Below, piece by piece: positions 9,758 to 21,800 of a DNA stretch of 64,000 nucleotides (position 1 is its first letter; the number at the start of each line of letters is the position of its first letter). The DNA is from Isoetes taiwanensis. Its lineage: Eukaryota > Streptophyta > Lycopodiopsida > Isoetales > Isoetaceae. Made by a program: the position numbers and the translations under genes. Location of the stretch: the NCBI GenBank assembly GCA_021234155.1, contig JAJEKV010000036.1, positions 10,987,426-11,051,425 on the forward strand. The letters are read 5' to 3'. The notes below the pieces were generated by a model, which made no database searches, had not been told where the DNA came from, and saw only the letters and a list, made by a program, of their open reading frames with translations.

Positions 9758-12234
9758 GTACCACTGGCACTGCATTTGACGTGGTGTTCAGTAAGATGTG
9801 ATGTTCAATAAATTACATTAGTAAATTAACTTTGAACAAATTGGATGAGCAGAGTGACTTCAAACAAAGGGAAAATGCTAGACTTACACATAGCTCAGCC
9901 TACATGGGCATTTTCAATAAAGTTTCACAAAAGGGTTCCATCTCCATCAAGTTAGCTCCACACAACTATTTGCAAGCCATTACATATTCCTTAAAATTAG
10001 TAGTTAATAAGTTGCTAAGTGAATTACATCATTTTGTGCTAAAATTTTATGGTTGTCATTCAATTTTCTCTACATCTGTTGAAATATCGCTTATCCAACT
10101 CTAATCGCTTTTTTTAAAAAAATCAAAAACATATGGTCCACTAGATCAAACCATACACATGACAAAAAAAAAAATGAGTCATACACGTGGCAAAATGAAT
10201 AGCTTGAAAAAGAAGGCATTACAGAAGCCATCCAAGAGGCAAGAAACATAGCCACCCAAATGGCATACATAGCATCCAAGTGCCAAGATACATAGTCTGA
10301 CATCATGCCAGAAGTGCATGTGACAGAAACGTATGTAGAATGAAGAACTCTTTGACATAGAAACAAAAACATATGCACATCTGAAACACAATTTCAACAT
10401 TCAAGCATGCATGGTGCGTGGATGCGCCCTGACAAGCTGCTCCAACCGATGGATCCTAGAAGTGAGCATAGCACGCACACGATTGACTTCAGCCCGAAAG
10501 ACTCTTCTATCTCTCTCTGTCGTGTGCAACACATCAAGCTCATCAAGTGTGTTTGTGAGCGCCATGATCATATCATGCAGAATACGCCATGTGTGCCTCT
10601 TCATCCATTCAACATCCAAGAGCACCGAATGAGCGATGGGTATAATAACAAATGGCATTGTTAGACAACAAGCATACACAAAAAAGTAAAACAAGAACAG
10701 AAAGCATACATAGTAAAACTACCGCTCAACTATGGAAGGGAGGATCTGCATGACTCTCAATTGGCTGCTGAAACCTCGGAACAGTAGCAGCATTGGTTTT
10801 AACACATATTTCAATCACACTGGATATTATTCGTCTTCAAAAGGTTCTTCTAAAAATGTGTTTCTATTCCTTATATAAGGAGATGAATCCTTAATCTTTC
10901 GGATCAAATTCTGAAACAATCAATTCCTAAGACCTGCACTCTAGCCCAACACAAACCCTTGCTATGCCATAATCCACATCCAATATGTTTCTAGCCTTTG
11001 TTGAGCACTCGTATCAATTCATGGCAAGTCCTAAATTCTGAAAACACAAGCTCTAAAACGTACCTTCCTTGGTGTTGCTTCCAGCTGCAGAGCAATGATC
11101 AGAAGACGCCATCACGAATATTAAGAGAAAACATGAAGTGAGACATGCTCTTATCTGGAAATGGCCCGCCAAATTTGAAAACACCAAAACCTCCCACACC
11201 ACGTGCATACTGGGGATGATTTACCATTTGAATGGCCCTCTTAGCAATAGCTATCTCGGCTCTGCACAAAACCATCGCCAAAGCTGACGGCCCATAGAAT
11301 TTTGGCAAAAAAAGGCTATAAGTACGCTATGTTTCGTAATTGGAAACCTAATCATGCCCTGCATGTTTATTTACAATGGAGTGGAGCTGGTTTAAGGTGC
11401 TCTTTTTCTTGATCCAGATTGGCTGATCAAGAGCTCCTTCAAGTGACAGATCATCTGGGAATGGTTTCCAGTTGTGCTTGAGAGTTAATGATGTCAACAA
11501 CTCAATAATATAAAAAGTTGTCTAAGGTTAAAGGCATGCCAGAAACAAAAAAGAATTTACTCACGCTGCTAAATGATATTATAGCCTTCCAACTAGAGTC
11601 ATGGCTGTCTCCGTTGATAGTGTTATGAGCAATAACAGTTCTGGCGATTGCTATTTGAAAGGCTATTTTCATCTAAGAAATGCAAATTCTAGTCTTCGTC
11701 AAACAGACTATATTTCTATGCAGTGAATAATCCAGAGAGTGATCTATTTGATTGAATTCAAAAATATGTGCTTTGCATTAGCCAAACAGACTCTATTTTT
11801 ATGCAACTGATTAATCCAGATATATTTGATTGAATTTAGAAATTTATGCATCTCATAAGTAAGAGTCATAGAGAGCTATTATCTCCAATGTTGTAACTCC
11901 TATTTCTAAATTAATCTCTGGTCCAAACCCAAACAGGCCGAATAAGAAAAATGTGATTCGTTGTCCCAGAGATTGTTTTGCAAAGAGTGCAAGTTTGCTG
12001 AATTGCCATCTTTAAGTCTTGTGTGAATGTTATCAGTGGAGGGAAGAGTATTGTAGGCGGAGCATAAGAGGACCAAGCATTTCTTAAGATCTTTATAAAA
12101 TCATGTGTGCAAAGGCGGCATTTTTTTTATAGATTTAGTCCCTGCAATAGTCTTATAAGCCTTTTTCACATAAGGTATGTCTCTATTATCTAGATGTTGT
12201 TGCCTGAGTGCGTTCAATGTTGTTGCATACTGGC
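9758..12234. other. No recognisable gene
   Basis: Short frames exist (for example 10401-10694 and 11099-11308 on the minus strand) but none matches a family I know or has supporting splice sites. Small direct repeats occur: CAAACAGACT twice near 11700-11790, and CATCCAAG several times near 10230-10290. Confidence 0.4.
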
Positions 12235-12560
12235 AGAGGTGTAAACCAAGAGATCCACATTATCTGCATATATATTATCATTTGCATAATGAGCAAGCCG
12301 AGGCCCCGCCATGTCCATGCAGAGCAAGTTACTCCTCAAGCTGATCAACATAAAGTCCAAACAGTGTGGGAGAGAGTGGACATCTCTAGCGCACTCCCAC
12401 GCTACTGTTGATATGCTAATCCAATGGCGGCAATCAAGCTGAAACTATTTCATACATTCTGTAGACTGCATTTTGCAATGATTTTGCAATTCTTGAGGAA
12501 CACCTAATTGTGACAATCTCCCCCATAGCTCTTCCCTAGGAACTGAAAAACAAAACATGA
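12235..12560 (-). mobile_element. LINE-B fragment, reverse-transcriptase core
   Basis: In shifting minus-strand frames I see VPRELLW (about 12540), GVPQ, then SPTLFGLYVDQLEE (about 12350) and IYADNVDL (about 12260), the counterpart of the YADD catalytic box. The same order is found at 58.8-59.2 kb. Stops and frameshifts make it inactive, and Asn replaces the second Asp of YADD. Confidence 0.7.
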
Positions 12561-12594
12561 GCTATAATGACATTTTAGACGGAATGGCAATCAC

Positions 12595-12815
12595 TCGGAG
12601 TCCTTGATGAGGTTAGTGAATATAGCATTTCAATTAGAGAGGCCAATAGAAGATCAAGAATTCGTAAATCCAAAATCAAGGACTGACAATATGGTAGATC
12701 ATACACAAGCAGAAAGGGCATCCATGAATCTATAACAAGAAAGGAAATTAGTTAGACGGGCTCTTGCTAGGGTAGCTTCATGGACGGGAGTGACGCTAAG
12801 TGCAATGAAGGGGAT
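12595..12815 (+). mobile_element. pogo/Tigger-like transposon fragment, copy 1
   Basis: GAGGTTAGTGAATATAGCAT and the following ATTTCAATTAGAGAGGCC match the helix-turn-helix coding region of the longer copy at 39270-39310. The match continues with breaks to GGAGTGACGCTAAGTG (compare 39445). Only this N-terminal part is visible. Confidence 0.75.
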
Positions 12816-13312
12816 AATACAACACAAATTGCTAACGGCAAGATTCCATAAATGGTGGCATGCATATCACAAGAAATGAAAACTATTCAAACAAATAAAA
12901 CGTTGAGGAGCGCATAAACATTCTCATGTACTATCTACATGCCAACATAATTTGGATATGTTTTACTTTGGTCTAAAATCAAACTATGATGAATAATAAT
13001 CAAACTATGACGAATATAATTTTCTCCATCCAGAATATGGGATGGTGTAGGGGTGCATGTAATAATTGTGCATGGAGTTTCCTTAGTGCATGTAATATTG
13101 TGCATATAATATCTGTGCATGGAAATTCCTTAGTGCATATGAATCATAATAGAAAATGGTAGTAGAGCTAAAAACAAGCCATTACATTCGAAGTCCTAAT
13201 ATTAAGTGTGACATAATAGCATAATAGATAATAGACAAATGGTAACACATTTAAAAAACAGACAGACAGGCAGACTCTGAAACCTAAAACGTGATTACTT
13301 TCTGCAATGGCT

Positions 13313-15449
13313 TCATGGACCACTGTTAAAGAAAGAAAAATTACCATGAGGCCAGAAAAGGGGCCAGTTCAAGCCATCTCTTAGAGCTGCCAGATTGGCA
13401 CATGCATCCAAAGCAGTCGCATGAGTGTATTTATCTGGTTTCAGCCCTTCAGCATTCATTCGATTGAAAAACTCCAAAGCCTTCTTATTATTTCCATTCT
13501 GCACATATGCTCCAAGCATACTTGTCCAGGAGATAACATCACGATAATGCATTTCATCAAACAATTGTGTTGCATTCTTAACATCTCCACAATAAGCATA
13601 TGTTGCAAAACAACTACAAGGTCTCCTTCAAAACCCATGGCAACAATGTTCTGATGGATTTTCTTTCCAGTTACCAGATCCATCATAGCAGCACAAGCGT
13701 CAAGAGCACTCACATAAGTGACTTTATCAGGGACTATGCCCTCCAGCTGCATTTGCCTAAAAAATTCAAGTGCTTGATTCTCATGTCCATTCTGTGTACA
13801 TGCTGCAATTATGGAGTTCCATGACACTAGATCATGCAGAGGCATTTTATGAAAAATATTCCGGGCCTCTTGGATGCTCACTTGCTAGGCAAATGCTGCT
13901 AACATTGAATTCCAGGAGACTACATCACGACGTGGCATCTTTTCAAATACCATTTTAGCACCATCTAGGCTTCCAAGTCTTACATAGATCCCAAGCATAA
14001 GGTTCCAAGAGAATACATTGGGTTCCTGAATAGACTCAAATACTGCCTGAGCATCCTTCAAAGCTCCACATCTACCATACATTTCTACAAGAAGGTTTCC
14101 CAAAAACCTAACTTTTCCATATCCATACTTATCAATATCCTTCTGAACCCTTCTGCCTGGGGCCACCAGTCACATTTGTTCCGGGCACTGGTGGAGCCAG
14201 TTCTTCTGTATGGGGTCGAGGTGTGGGGCCCAGTGGTGTCTTTGGCGACTTGGAACGACTTAGAGCAGGTCCAGAAGGCATTTTTGACGCGGGCACTTGG
14301 GGTCAAGCCCTCAGTTCCATATCAGATCTTGTTGCAGGAGACAGGATTCATGCCCCTGCAGCATGCGGCCCTCGATAGACACATTGTTTATTTCCAGAAG
14401 GTGGCCAGCATGGGCGACACTCGGCTCCCGCACTTGGCTTACGCTGTGGCGATGAGCCCGCAACGACTCAGGGCTTGTTGGAAGGACAAGAGAGCCCAGT
14501 GGCTGGCGCGCTGGAACGTAGACGCACATAGGTGCGTCCAGGTGCACACAGACGCCGGCCGGGATAGGCTGAGGGGGTACTTGGACTCTTGTTTCCTGGG
14601 GAAGCTCTGGGACCACCATGCTCTGGAACAGGTAAAGGTGGCACACTACAAACAGCACATAAACCCCACCCTGGTTCGAGGCCCACAGCTCTACCTGCAT
14701 TCTCAGTTGCCCATGAAGAAGCGCAGGATCATCGCGTCCATTCGAACAGGGGCCCACCATCTTCGGCTTGAGACGTGTCGGTGGGTTGGAGAGCCGCGCC
14801 AGGACAGGCTTTGTCAGTGTTGCCCGCTGGGAATTGTTGAGGATGAAAGCTATGCCTTCCAGAGCTGTCCAGCCTATAGTCAGATTCGGGCTCGCTACAT
14901 TCTCTTGGTGCGACCTGGTCTGCCCCTGCACGAGCTACTCAGTACGCCGTCAGTTCGATCCCTTGGCTCCTACCTCCAGGAGGTTTTGGATCTGCGGACT
15001 CACCTCTGCCCCCGGGCGCCTATCTGAGGTGCCGGGAATTCATGTGTATATGTTTGTACAGCTGCCAGCAGGCTTGTTGCTGTGACGGTTTTTCCCTCCT
15101 AAGGGGGGGTTTTTTAATCCGGGTAGCAACGGGCTTGCTGCACCCGTGTAATTTGGGTCCCATAGGCCGATTGGCCTCCGCGGACGATGAAAGAACCTTC
15201 CTTCCTTCCTTCCTTCCTTCCTTCCTTCCTTCCTTCCAAATCCTTAGTGTTACCACAATGCCGAATGATAGAAGCAAAATCCATGCAATGCAATCTATAG
15301 AGGCGTGTTTTCCCTGAATCAAAAGCTTGAAATGTGATAGTCTTACCAGTAGAAGCTGTTCTGCAAGCGCTAAAGAAATTTCGGCCCAAAACGATTGTTT
15401 TACCCCTTGAAACCTGGAAACGCTGATCGTTTAAGTCTGGCCATTCCAA
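13313..15449 (-). pseudogene. PPR gene split by a LINE insertion
   Basis: The minus-strand reading begins around 15449 (MEWPDLNDQRF...), reaches FASIIRHCGNTKDL at about 15250, is interrupted by LINE-B, then resumes at 14166 with APGRRVQKDIDKYGYG. Typical PPR motifs follow: GNLLVEMYGRCGALKDAQ, DVVSWNSMLAAFA, then an in-frame TAG at 13885-13887, SWNSIIAACTQNGHENQALE, a frameshift near 13610, and DVISWTSMLGAYVQNG up to about 13313, where the sequence ends out of family. The product would be a PLS-class PPR protein for organelle RNA processing. Insertion, stop and frameshift show that it is dead. The upstream frame overlaps an ATP sulfurylase remnant. Confidence 0.88.
14167..15237 (+). mobile_element. 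LINE-B 5'-truncated copy inserted in a PPR gene
   Basis: An open frame of about 283 residues (14176-15027) carries the C-terminal part of a non-LTR retrotransposon ORF2: FRALVEPVLLYGVEVWGP just after the reverse transcriptase, LARW, PMKKRRIIASIRTGAHHLRL, and a Cys/His cluster CQCC...ESYAFQSCP. The 3' UTR contains CGGTTTTTCCC and GGGTCCCATAGGCCGATTGG and ends in (TTCC)n at about 15196-15237. It is the best preserved C-terminus of the family here. The reverse transcriptase is missing because of 5' truncation, which is typical of target-primed insertion. Removing it rejoins the PPR frame. Confidence 0.9.
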
Positions 15450-15690
15450 GTTTCTTTCCTAAGCTTAAAGCTCTTAGGAGATGTCTTAGGGGCCAGTTCA
15501 AGCTCCTCTATTTTCGACTGCCGGAGCTCCTTGGGCACTACAAGCTCAACAAGCTTCCCACCATCAGGCTCTATGAGACCTGCTTGAATCCGACCCACAA
15601 AACCACGCCCCCTGTTATAAGATCTGCCACCATTTTTTATGAAGAAGCTTCTCTCCTGCATATTCACAGCCTGTAATTTTATCTTGGTAA
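15431..15690 (-). pseudogene. ATP sulfurylase N-terminal fragment
   Basis: The minus frame includes AGLIEPDGGKLVELVVP and then KIEELELAPK, which closely fits the start of the mature plant ATP sulfurylase (sulfate adenylyltransferase, the first enzyme of sulfate assimilation in plastids). The preceding stretch, NGGRSYNRGRGFVGR, could be the end of a transit peptide. After LAPK the match is lost (a faint LEW trace near 15440) and a stop follows. The catalytic domain is absent. It abuts the start of the broken PPR gene on the same strand. Confidence 0.65.
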
Positions 15691-15964
15691 TCCCTGTTGT
15701 TGCAGATTTGCAAGTCCTGTTTCATGCCCTAAAATGCTATCCATGAGGCTTGCATGTTCAGCCCCTAAAATAAAAAGAGGGCTTTTGTTGTGAGCCCTTG
15801 GATGTTGGACCATTGAAAAAAAAAAAGCTAAATCAATGACTAAGAAATGGTGCACTCTATAGATGTATGCATTAGTACATCCATTCGAATACGCCATGAA
15901 ATCTTAGGAAAACCTTTGTGAAAAGCGTACAAAAACACAAAGAAAACCCCCTGTTATTATGCTA

Positions 15965-16535
15965 CATATTGAGGGCCTCATGCTTCCTAATATGTACATA
16001 TCTAAAGACAAGAAGATGAAAGCTGACTACATAAGCAAGTATGAGGAAGGGGTTGTCCAAAGTGTGGTCAAATACGTAAATAACCACATCCCTATGGATC
16101 TTCCACTTTCAGATGAGAATGACTAGAGTGTATCTTTTGAGAGACCACACAATACATCGTTGGATGGCCATAGTAGTTATGCGGCATTAAGGTGATTCTT
16201 ACTGCCAAGAAGTTTGTCATTCACTTTGCCTTGCTAACACCATGCACATCCCATGAGCTTAAGCCTCTTAATGCCTCATGTTTTGTCTTATCTTATCTTA
16301 TCTTATCTATTGCAAGCTGCCTTCAAGAGGCTGAGAGGCCACCAGATGGTCATGAAGGGCAAACAAGATCCTAAGATTGCTGAAATCATCTTTAGTGCAA
16401 TTCAGATGGGTCTAAATCCAAAAACCACTAGGGCGGCTAGTCTTAGAGCAACAAGAACATATCCTTTTGGCCCTGCAATGCGAGAGACACCTGTCGTGAT
16501 TCCAGTTCAAAATGTCGACCCAACTTCTGTATTGT
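15965..16535 (+). mobile_element. pogo/Tigger-like transposon fragment, copy 2
   Basis: In changing frames: KMKADYI (about 16010), LDGHSSYAALR (about 16155), the counterpart of the LDGHGSH catalytic block, IHFALLTPCTSHELKPL (about 16210-16265), AAFKRLRGHQ (about 16318) and IAEIIFSAIQMGLNP (about 16380). This matches the DDE region of the copy at 39.8-40.4 kb. A (TTATC)n run at 16285-16309 interrupts the coding match. Stops make it inactive. Confidence 0.8.
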
Positions 16536-16707
16536 AATTTGTATTTCAAGAAGATACCAATTTCTGATACCGAACTTGAAATACCCACTAAAAGGGGAGT
16601 GTCTCGATAGTTCTCTGTTCTAGAAAGTTTTCGCAGCCGGAAAATATTTTAGTGAATCTTTAGGGCTATATATCAGCTTCACTAACTGAGAGGCATTGCG
16701 TCCAATA

Positions 16708-18119
16708 ATGAGCCGGTGGGCTTGTTTCGAGCAAGACAGAGGCTGCTGTGGGGATTTTAGTTGTTTGATTGGAAGCGATTTGGTCCTCCGGATCATTGCC
16801 AAGATTGAGCTAAGAGATGTGATAAGAGTAAGGCTTGTTTGCAAATCATGGTATGATGCTGTTTTGTCCCCGCAGTTTCTCAAGATCTGGAAGGACGAGG
16901 ATGAGCGGATCTGGGTTGTGCTGGCCGTGAGGTCAGAGCCCAAAGAATCACAAGAAGAGTACGAGGAGCACGTATGGTATCCTGTGAGCTCTTCATCAGA
17001 AAATCATAGGGAGGTATGGTATGTTTCTAGCTCCTCATCCACTTTAGAAACACAGAGTGTGAGAAGAAGTCCCTGTATGTTGCCCATGCCCCCTTCACCA
17101 AATGCCACTAAGTTTGAAGGATTGCTTTCCTCACATGGCCTTGTTTTAGCTAGACTTATGGACTATGATGAAGACAGCAAGCATGGTATAAAGCTTGTTG
17201 TGGGAAATCCTGTTACTAACACTTGGAAACCTCTCCCCATTGCACCTTTGCCTCCCACTATTTCTCCTTATGGTTACCATTACTTCTCCACTCATTATGG
17301 TTACCACCACGTCTACATGGAACTGGATCCTGGCTCTTCTGGGGACTACATCATTGTGATATTATTTTTTCATTGTGATATCTGGGGACGACATCATTGT
17401 GATATTTCTGGGGACGACGATGAAGAAGAAGAAGGAGGAAAGGAGTGCTTGTATCATGTTTTGCAATATGAATCTAAGCTGGGCACTTGGTGCACAGGTC
17501 CAACTTTGAAATGCACCAATAATCGTAGTCATCACATGTTGCTTCATGGTTCCATGGTGGGTATAAAACCTTTTGTGCCATGTCACACCGATTTTCTCAG
17601 TTTATGATCCTGTTATTATGGCTTGGTCTCATTTGCACATTGCATTCTCGTTTGAACTCCCATTGGAAGAAAATGTTGAAGAGGATTGGAGAGGCACTCA
17701 CTGCCTTGCAGGTTTTAAACATGGAGGCAAATACTTTCTAACTACCACCTTCTTTAGGCTGGAGAGTGTTGACTATGAGGATGTGGGCCTTGCCGTGTGG
17801 GAGTTGGACCAAGAAAATGTATCTTGGAAGTTGGTGTCTAGAAGAATGTTCAAAGGATATGTATGGTGCTGGTTGGTGGAGTGCTAATTTGGATGATGTG
17901 AACTGGAAATGCCAGTTTGTTGGTGAACATGTTATTTTCTCCGCGGCCTACAAGCCAGGCACGCATGGCCTTTTTCCTCCAGTTGCATTTAATATGCACC
18001 AGTTTACATGGATCAGTGCTTTGACAGAAGAAGAAAAATGTAGCAATGCAAACTTTTCTCGGGTTATTGATTACGAGTGTGCCTATGCATTCATTCCGCG
18101 TTTGGCCGCTCAGGCTTAG
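16708..18119 (+). pseudogene. F-box protein gene with two frameshifts
   Basis: From the ATG at 16708 the frame encodes an F-box at about residues 20-60 (LIGSDLVLRIIAKIELRD, VRLVCKSWYDAVLSPQF), which would bind SKP1 in an SCF ubiquitin ligase. A kelch/F-box-associated-like region follows (LLSSHGLVLARL, VGNPVTNTWKPLP). Near 17570 the frame must shift to continue as VTPIFSVYDPVIMAWSHL, and near 17870 again to continue as NLDDVNWKCQFVGEHVIF, ending at 18119. All three segments have gene-like composition, so the decay is recent, or the two shifts are sequence errors. A local tandem (CATTGTGATAT, three times) lies at 17350-17430. No intron with usable phases replaces the shifts. Confidence 0.75.
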
Positions 18120-18890
18120 ACCAAATGATTACATATTTTGGTAAGTCAGTCTCCTTCTTTCTTAGCAATACGATGTATAATGCCATAAAACGTGGGATTA
18201 TGAGCATCATAAAACATACATATCAGTGTTACGCATCCTATCAAAATAATAATAGATAGACTTTTAGATGAACCTATTGACATTTGTATGATTGCAAAAT
18301 GTGTTATTGGTAATGAACATCAGCACACCATTTACTTGTATACTGAAGTTATTCTAAATCCATATTATCTTTTAAGACTAGATTAAATTTTGCCTTCTCA
18401 AAACATTTGCAGGGCTGAACTACTCTAGACTACAACGGGTCATGGGTCTTACTTCCCAATGCTACCGTTTGAAGTTTAAAAAGTTCTGCAATGATTTTGG
18501 CAGCGTAACATATCTACAGGTCCATATGGCATATGGTAATTCCATGACAGTATCTATTTCCTTGTTCAGACTGGCAAATAGCCCAGCTACAGCAGCAAAA
18601 GCTTCCAACAGTTTCTATTGATCAATTTCTGTGCAGGCAAAAGTGTCTGCTTTGTTTGAAGGAGTATGCTTATGGGGGATTCACATGGTCTCCCAAAAGT
18701 ACAGTGCGGGAGCAGTGCTGCCCCGTCGCTGTTTTTTCACAGCCAAAGGCGCAGCGCATTTGGTGTGGGCATTTCCCAGCGCCTACTATTTGCAGCTGAA
18801 ATTTTGCAGCTAGCATAGCAGTGCGGATAAAAAAACCGCTGATAAACAGCCAGAAATCTACCATGTGAATCTACCATTCTTAGGATGGGT
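18120..18890. other. No gene found
   Basis: Probably 3' flank of the F-box locus, then unrelated sequence. ATCTACCAT is repeated at about 18855-18880, just before the purine-rich tract. No coding signal. Confidence 0.4.
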
Positions 18891-21800
18891 CCTAGATCAA
18901 CACATATCAGAGAATCTAATGAGACAAAAGAATGTAAACCCATAAGTATCAAAGGAAAGAATGAAACAAATTGAGATCACTTTATTAGAGAAAAGACAAA
19001 ATGAATAATAAGATGAGTGGAACGAACAGGAAAAATAGGTAAGGGCATGTGGAGATGCTGGTTCACAATGGCCAACACCTAACAAAAGCTTTCAAATCAA
19101 AGGATCAAGTGTACCTCGTACTGGGCAATATGAAGTAACTGGAGTACTTATGATTAGAGAAACAAAGGGCATACAAAGAAAAATATAGCAGGTTGAAATT
19201 AGTGGAATTTGTAGAGCAAAAGGACTAAACCCACAAAAAGGGACTATGAGAACAAATGGAAAGACAATTTTAAAGGAATGGGAGAAATTGAACAAATAAG
19301 AATAACAGCACGGGTGGAAATGGAAGTAAACAAGATAAATGAATCTACATAACATCGAGCAGAAATGGAGTTGGGCCATGCTAGGATGCAAATCGAACCA
19401 ATAGGTGTACTAGAGCAGTCTAGAGGGAGTGGAACAAGGAGAACACAAGACAGACAAATGGAATAAATGCGACTCATAAAGTATAATGAAACAGATGAAA
19501 CTTTTGACACGAGTATCCAGCAATGTGTAAGAACATAACATAAAATATTATGATCACAAAGCTCATGCGACAACAAATCCATATCGGAGGAACGAAAGTA
19601 ACAGAACGAAATGACTACCTATTTGCACAGATAGAACATTTGTTACTCCCTAGCCGAGCAAAATAGAGCCCACAAAATTCAAGAAACAAGTACGATCAAT
19701 TGAAACTAAAAAAGGAACACGAAATGAGAAGATGCCAAGCGAAGAAAATAGAGTCAATACAACAAACGGAGAAATAACAAAAGGATGAAATGGAACAACA
19801 GGGTCGGTAAAGACAAGACCACCTTAACACAAAACGAATATTAAAGTGGCAAATAAGACTACCTGACTGGAACCCAAACTAGCAAGCATAATAAATAAAA
19901 GCACTAATACCAAGGTAATACCTTGAGACGAAATACTGCAAAAAATAAAGCAAAGGCACTAAGGGGATCAAATAAACATAAACAGAATTAAAGATGCAAT
20001 GAAAGAAGTTTCAATCATACAAAACTGATAAACATTGACAACTAGAACAAATGACTATGGAGTAAATGGAAGAAAATAGAACAAAAAGAACAAATGGGAC
20101 CAAAGAGACTCGCAAATAATATAAATGACAAAAATCAAGCAAGTGGAACCAAGATCACATGAAAAGGAGGAGAATGGATCCAACAAGATTAAAGGAGCAA
20201 GACGGACTATTAAGACTAATATTAACACTAGAGCCAACTACGAGAGAAATGAAATTGAAGCAATTGCAGGAATACATCAAGTAAATAGCAGACAAAAGGA
20301 TTAATGAGATAGATAGGATATATAGACAATATTGGGGTCAAATTAGAAAGCAGAATGAATCGGAACCAAAATAACAAAGGTAGTAATACCTTGAACTGAA
20401 CTGCTGCAAAAATGACGCAAAAGAAACTAAGGGGTTTAAATACTAATAAGCAACCCTAGAACAAGGGATGCAATTAGAGCAAGTAGAACAATGAAAAGAA
20501 TCAAAAGTGGGACTAACAAATCTATTTGCATACCTGAATCTACATCTAATGCTAAAGCAAAGGAAAGCCACAGAGACGTTCCAACAATAAAACCAATGAA
20601 TTAATGACAACTAGAAACAAAAGACTATGGAGTTAATGGCACGAATAGAACAGACATGACTAAATGGGCTAGCAAAATGCAACAAAGTAAATAATGAAAG
20701 AAGACCAAAGAGAATAATAGAATAGAATGGATCCCAAGATTAAAAGAGCAAGACACACAACTAGAATGACTGGATTAGGTAAAATAACAGTAGAGCCTAA
20801 AATGACTAAAGGCACTAGTAGAATACCTAGACAATGGAACTATTGAAGCAACTGAACAATGATCCAAACAGAGCAAATTGCCAAGGAAAGTTTTAAGCTA
20901 AGATGAAATGAGACAAATATGATGGTCTAAAAGGGGCAAAAACGAGAATAAAGGGAAACAAATAAAAGCGAAATGAAGCAAAATAGAACTAGAGACGCTC
21001 ATATGATGAATGAAGCTACTTCAACTAATGGAATATATAGTGCAATGGAACTACTCAAGAGAACATGAACCAACAAAGCAAATGGGGCAAGTATACCCAA
21101 AGGATCTAAACATATAACGGCGAACAAAAACGGATGGTGGTGGTAAAACAAAAGGTATATTACATGGCTGGAGCAAAGGATCTTGGAAAAATCTAGGAGG
21201 ATAGGGGCAGCAATAAACTGTGGGAATATTGCCAGATTGGAGCAAAGAAACCAGAACTAGAAGAACAAGATGTGCATTATAACACATGGGACTGAAAGAA
21301 TTAATGAAGAAAACAAAGTACAAATGGCTACAGGGAATGGATTAAAAAGGAGCAAATTAGAACAAAATGGGACTAATGGGATACACATTGAGATGATTAA
21401 AGCAACGAAAATTAGTAGAGCAACTACAACACATGGGATAACTAGAAAAGAAACAGAAAATAACAAAAAGGGGACTAACATGAATAATGGACCTAAGGGA
21501 GCCAACTAGATCAAAGGAACTCATGGATTAAAGAAATTAAATGAATTGTAGAAATAATAAATCAAATGGAGCAAAAGCAGAGCAAAATATAGACTTCAAA
21601 TGGGAACTAACATCCAAGTGAAAAATAGAAGCGTAGACACCAACTTGATGCAAAACCAAAGCCAACTAGCCAACCTTTGATAACAACCCTAACCAAAAGA
21701 CAGAACTGAAAGAACTTAAACAGGATATGTACACATGAAGACCCTCAATTTCATGTGAAAAATAAGCTAAAGAAATAAAACAATGCATCGAATGTAATAA

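Noticed and set aside
10401-10694. 97-residue minus frame with a charged helix (LDELDVLHTTERDRR)
   Set aside because: No homologue recognised, no splice or promoter support, and an overlapping plus frame of similar length. Too weak to call a gene.
11099-11308. 69-residue minus frame ending FMFSLNIRDGVF
   Set aside because: Isolated, with no family match; it could be chance.
14311-14931. 206-residue minus frame opposite LINE-B
   Set aside because: It mirrors the LINE-B ORF, whose plus-strand protein has clear motifs. It is a shadow frame.
15042-15322. Pro/Ser/Phe- and Glu/Gly/Arg/Lys-repeat proteins around 15.2 kb
   Set aside because: They are translations of the (TTCC)n microsatellite.
19092-21505. 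Several 60-112 residue minus-strand hydrophobic frames
   Set aside because: They arise from the A/G-rich tract read backwards. Composition is uniform and none has a domain.
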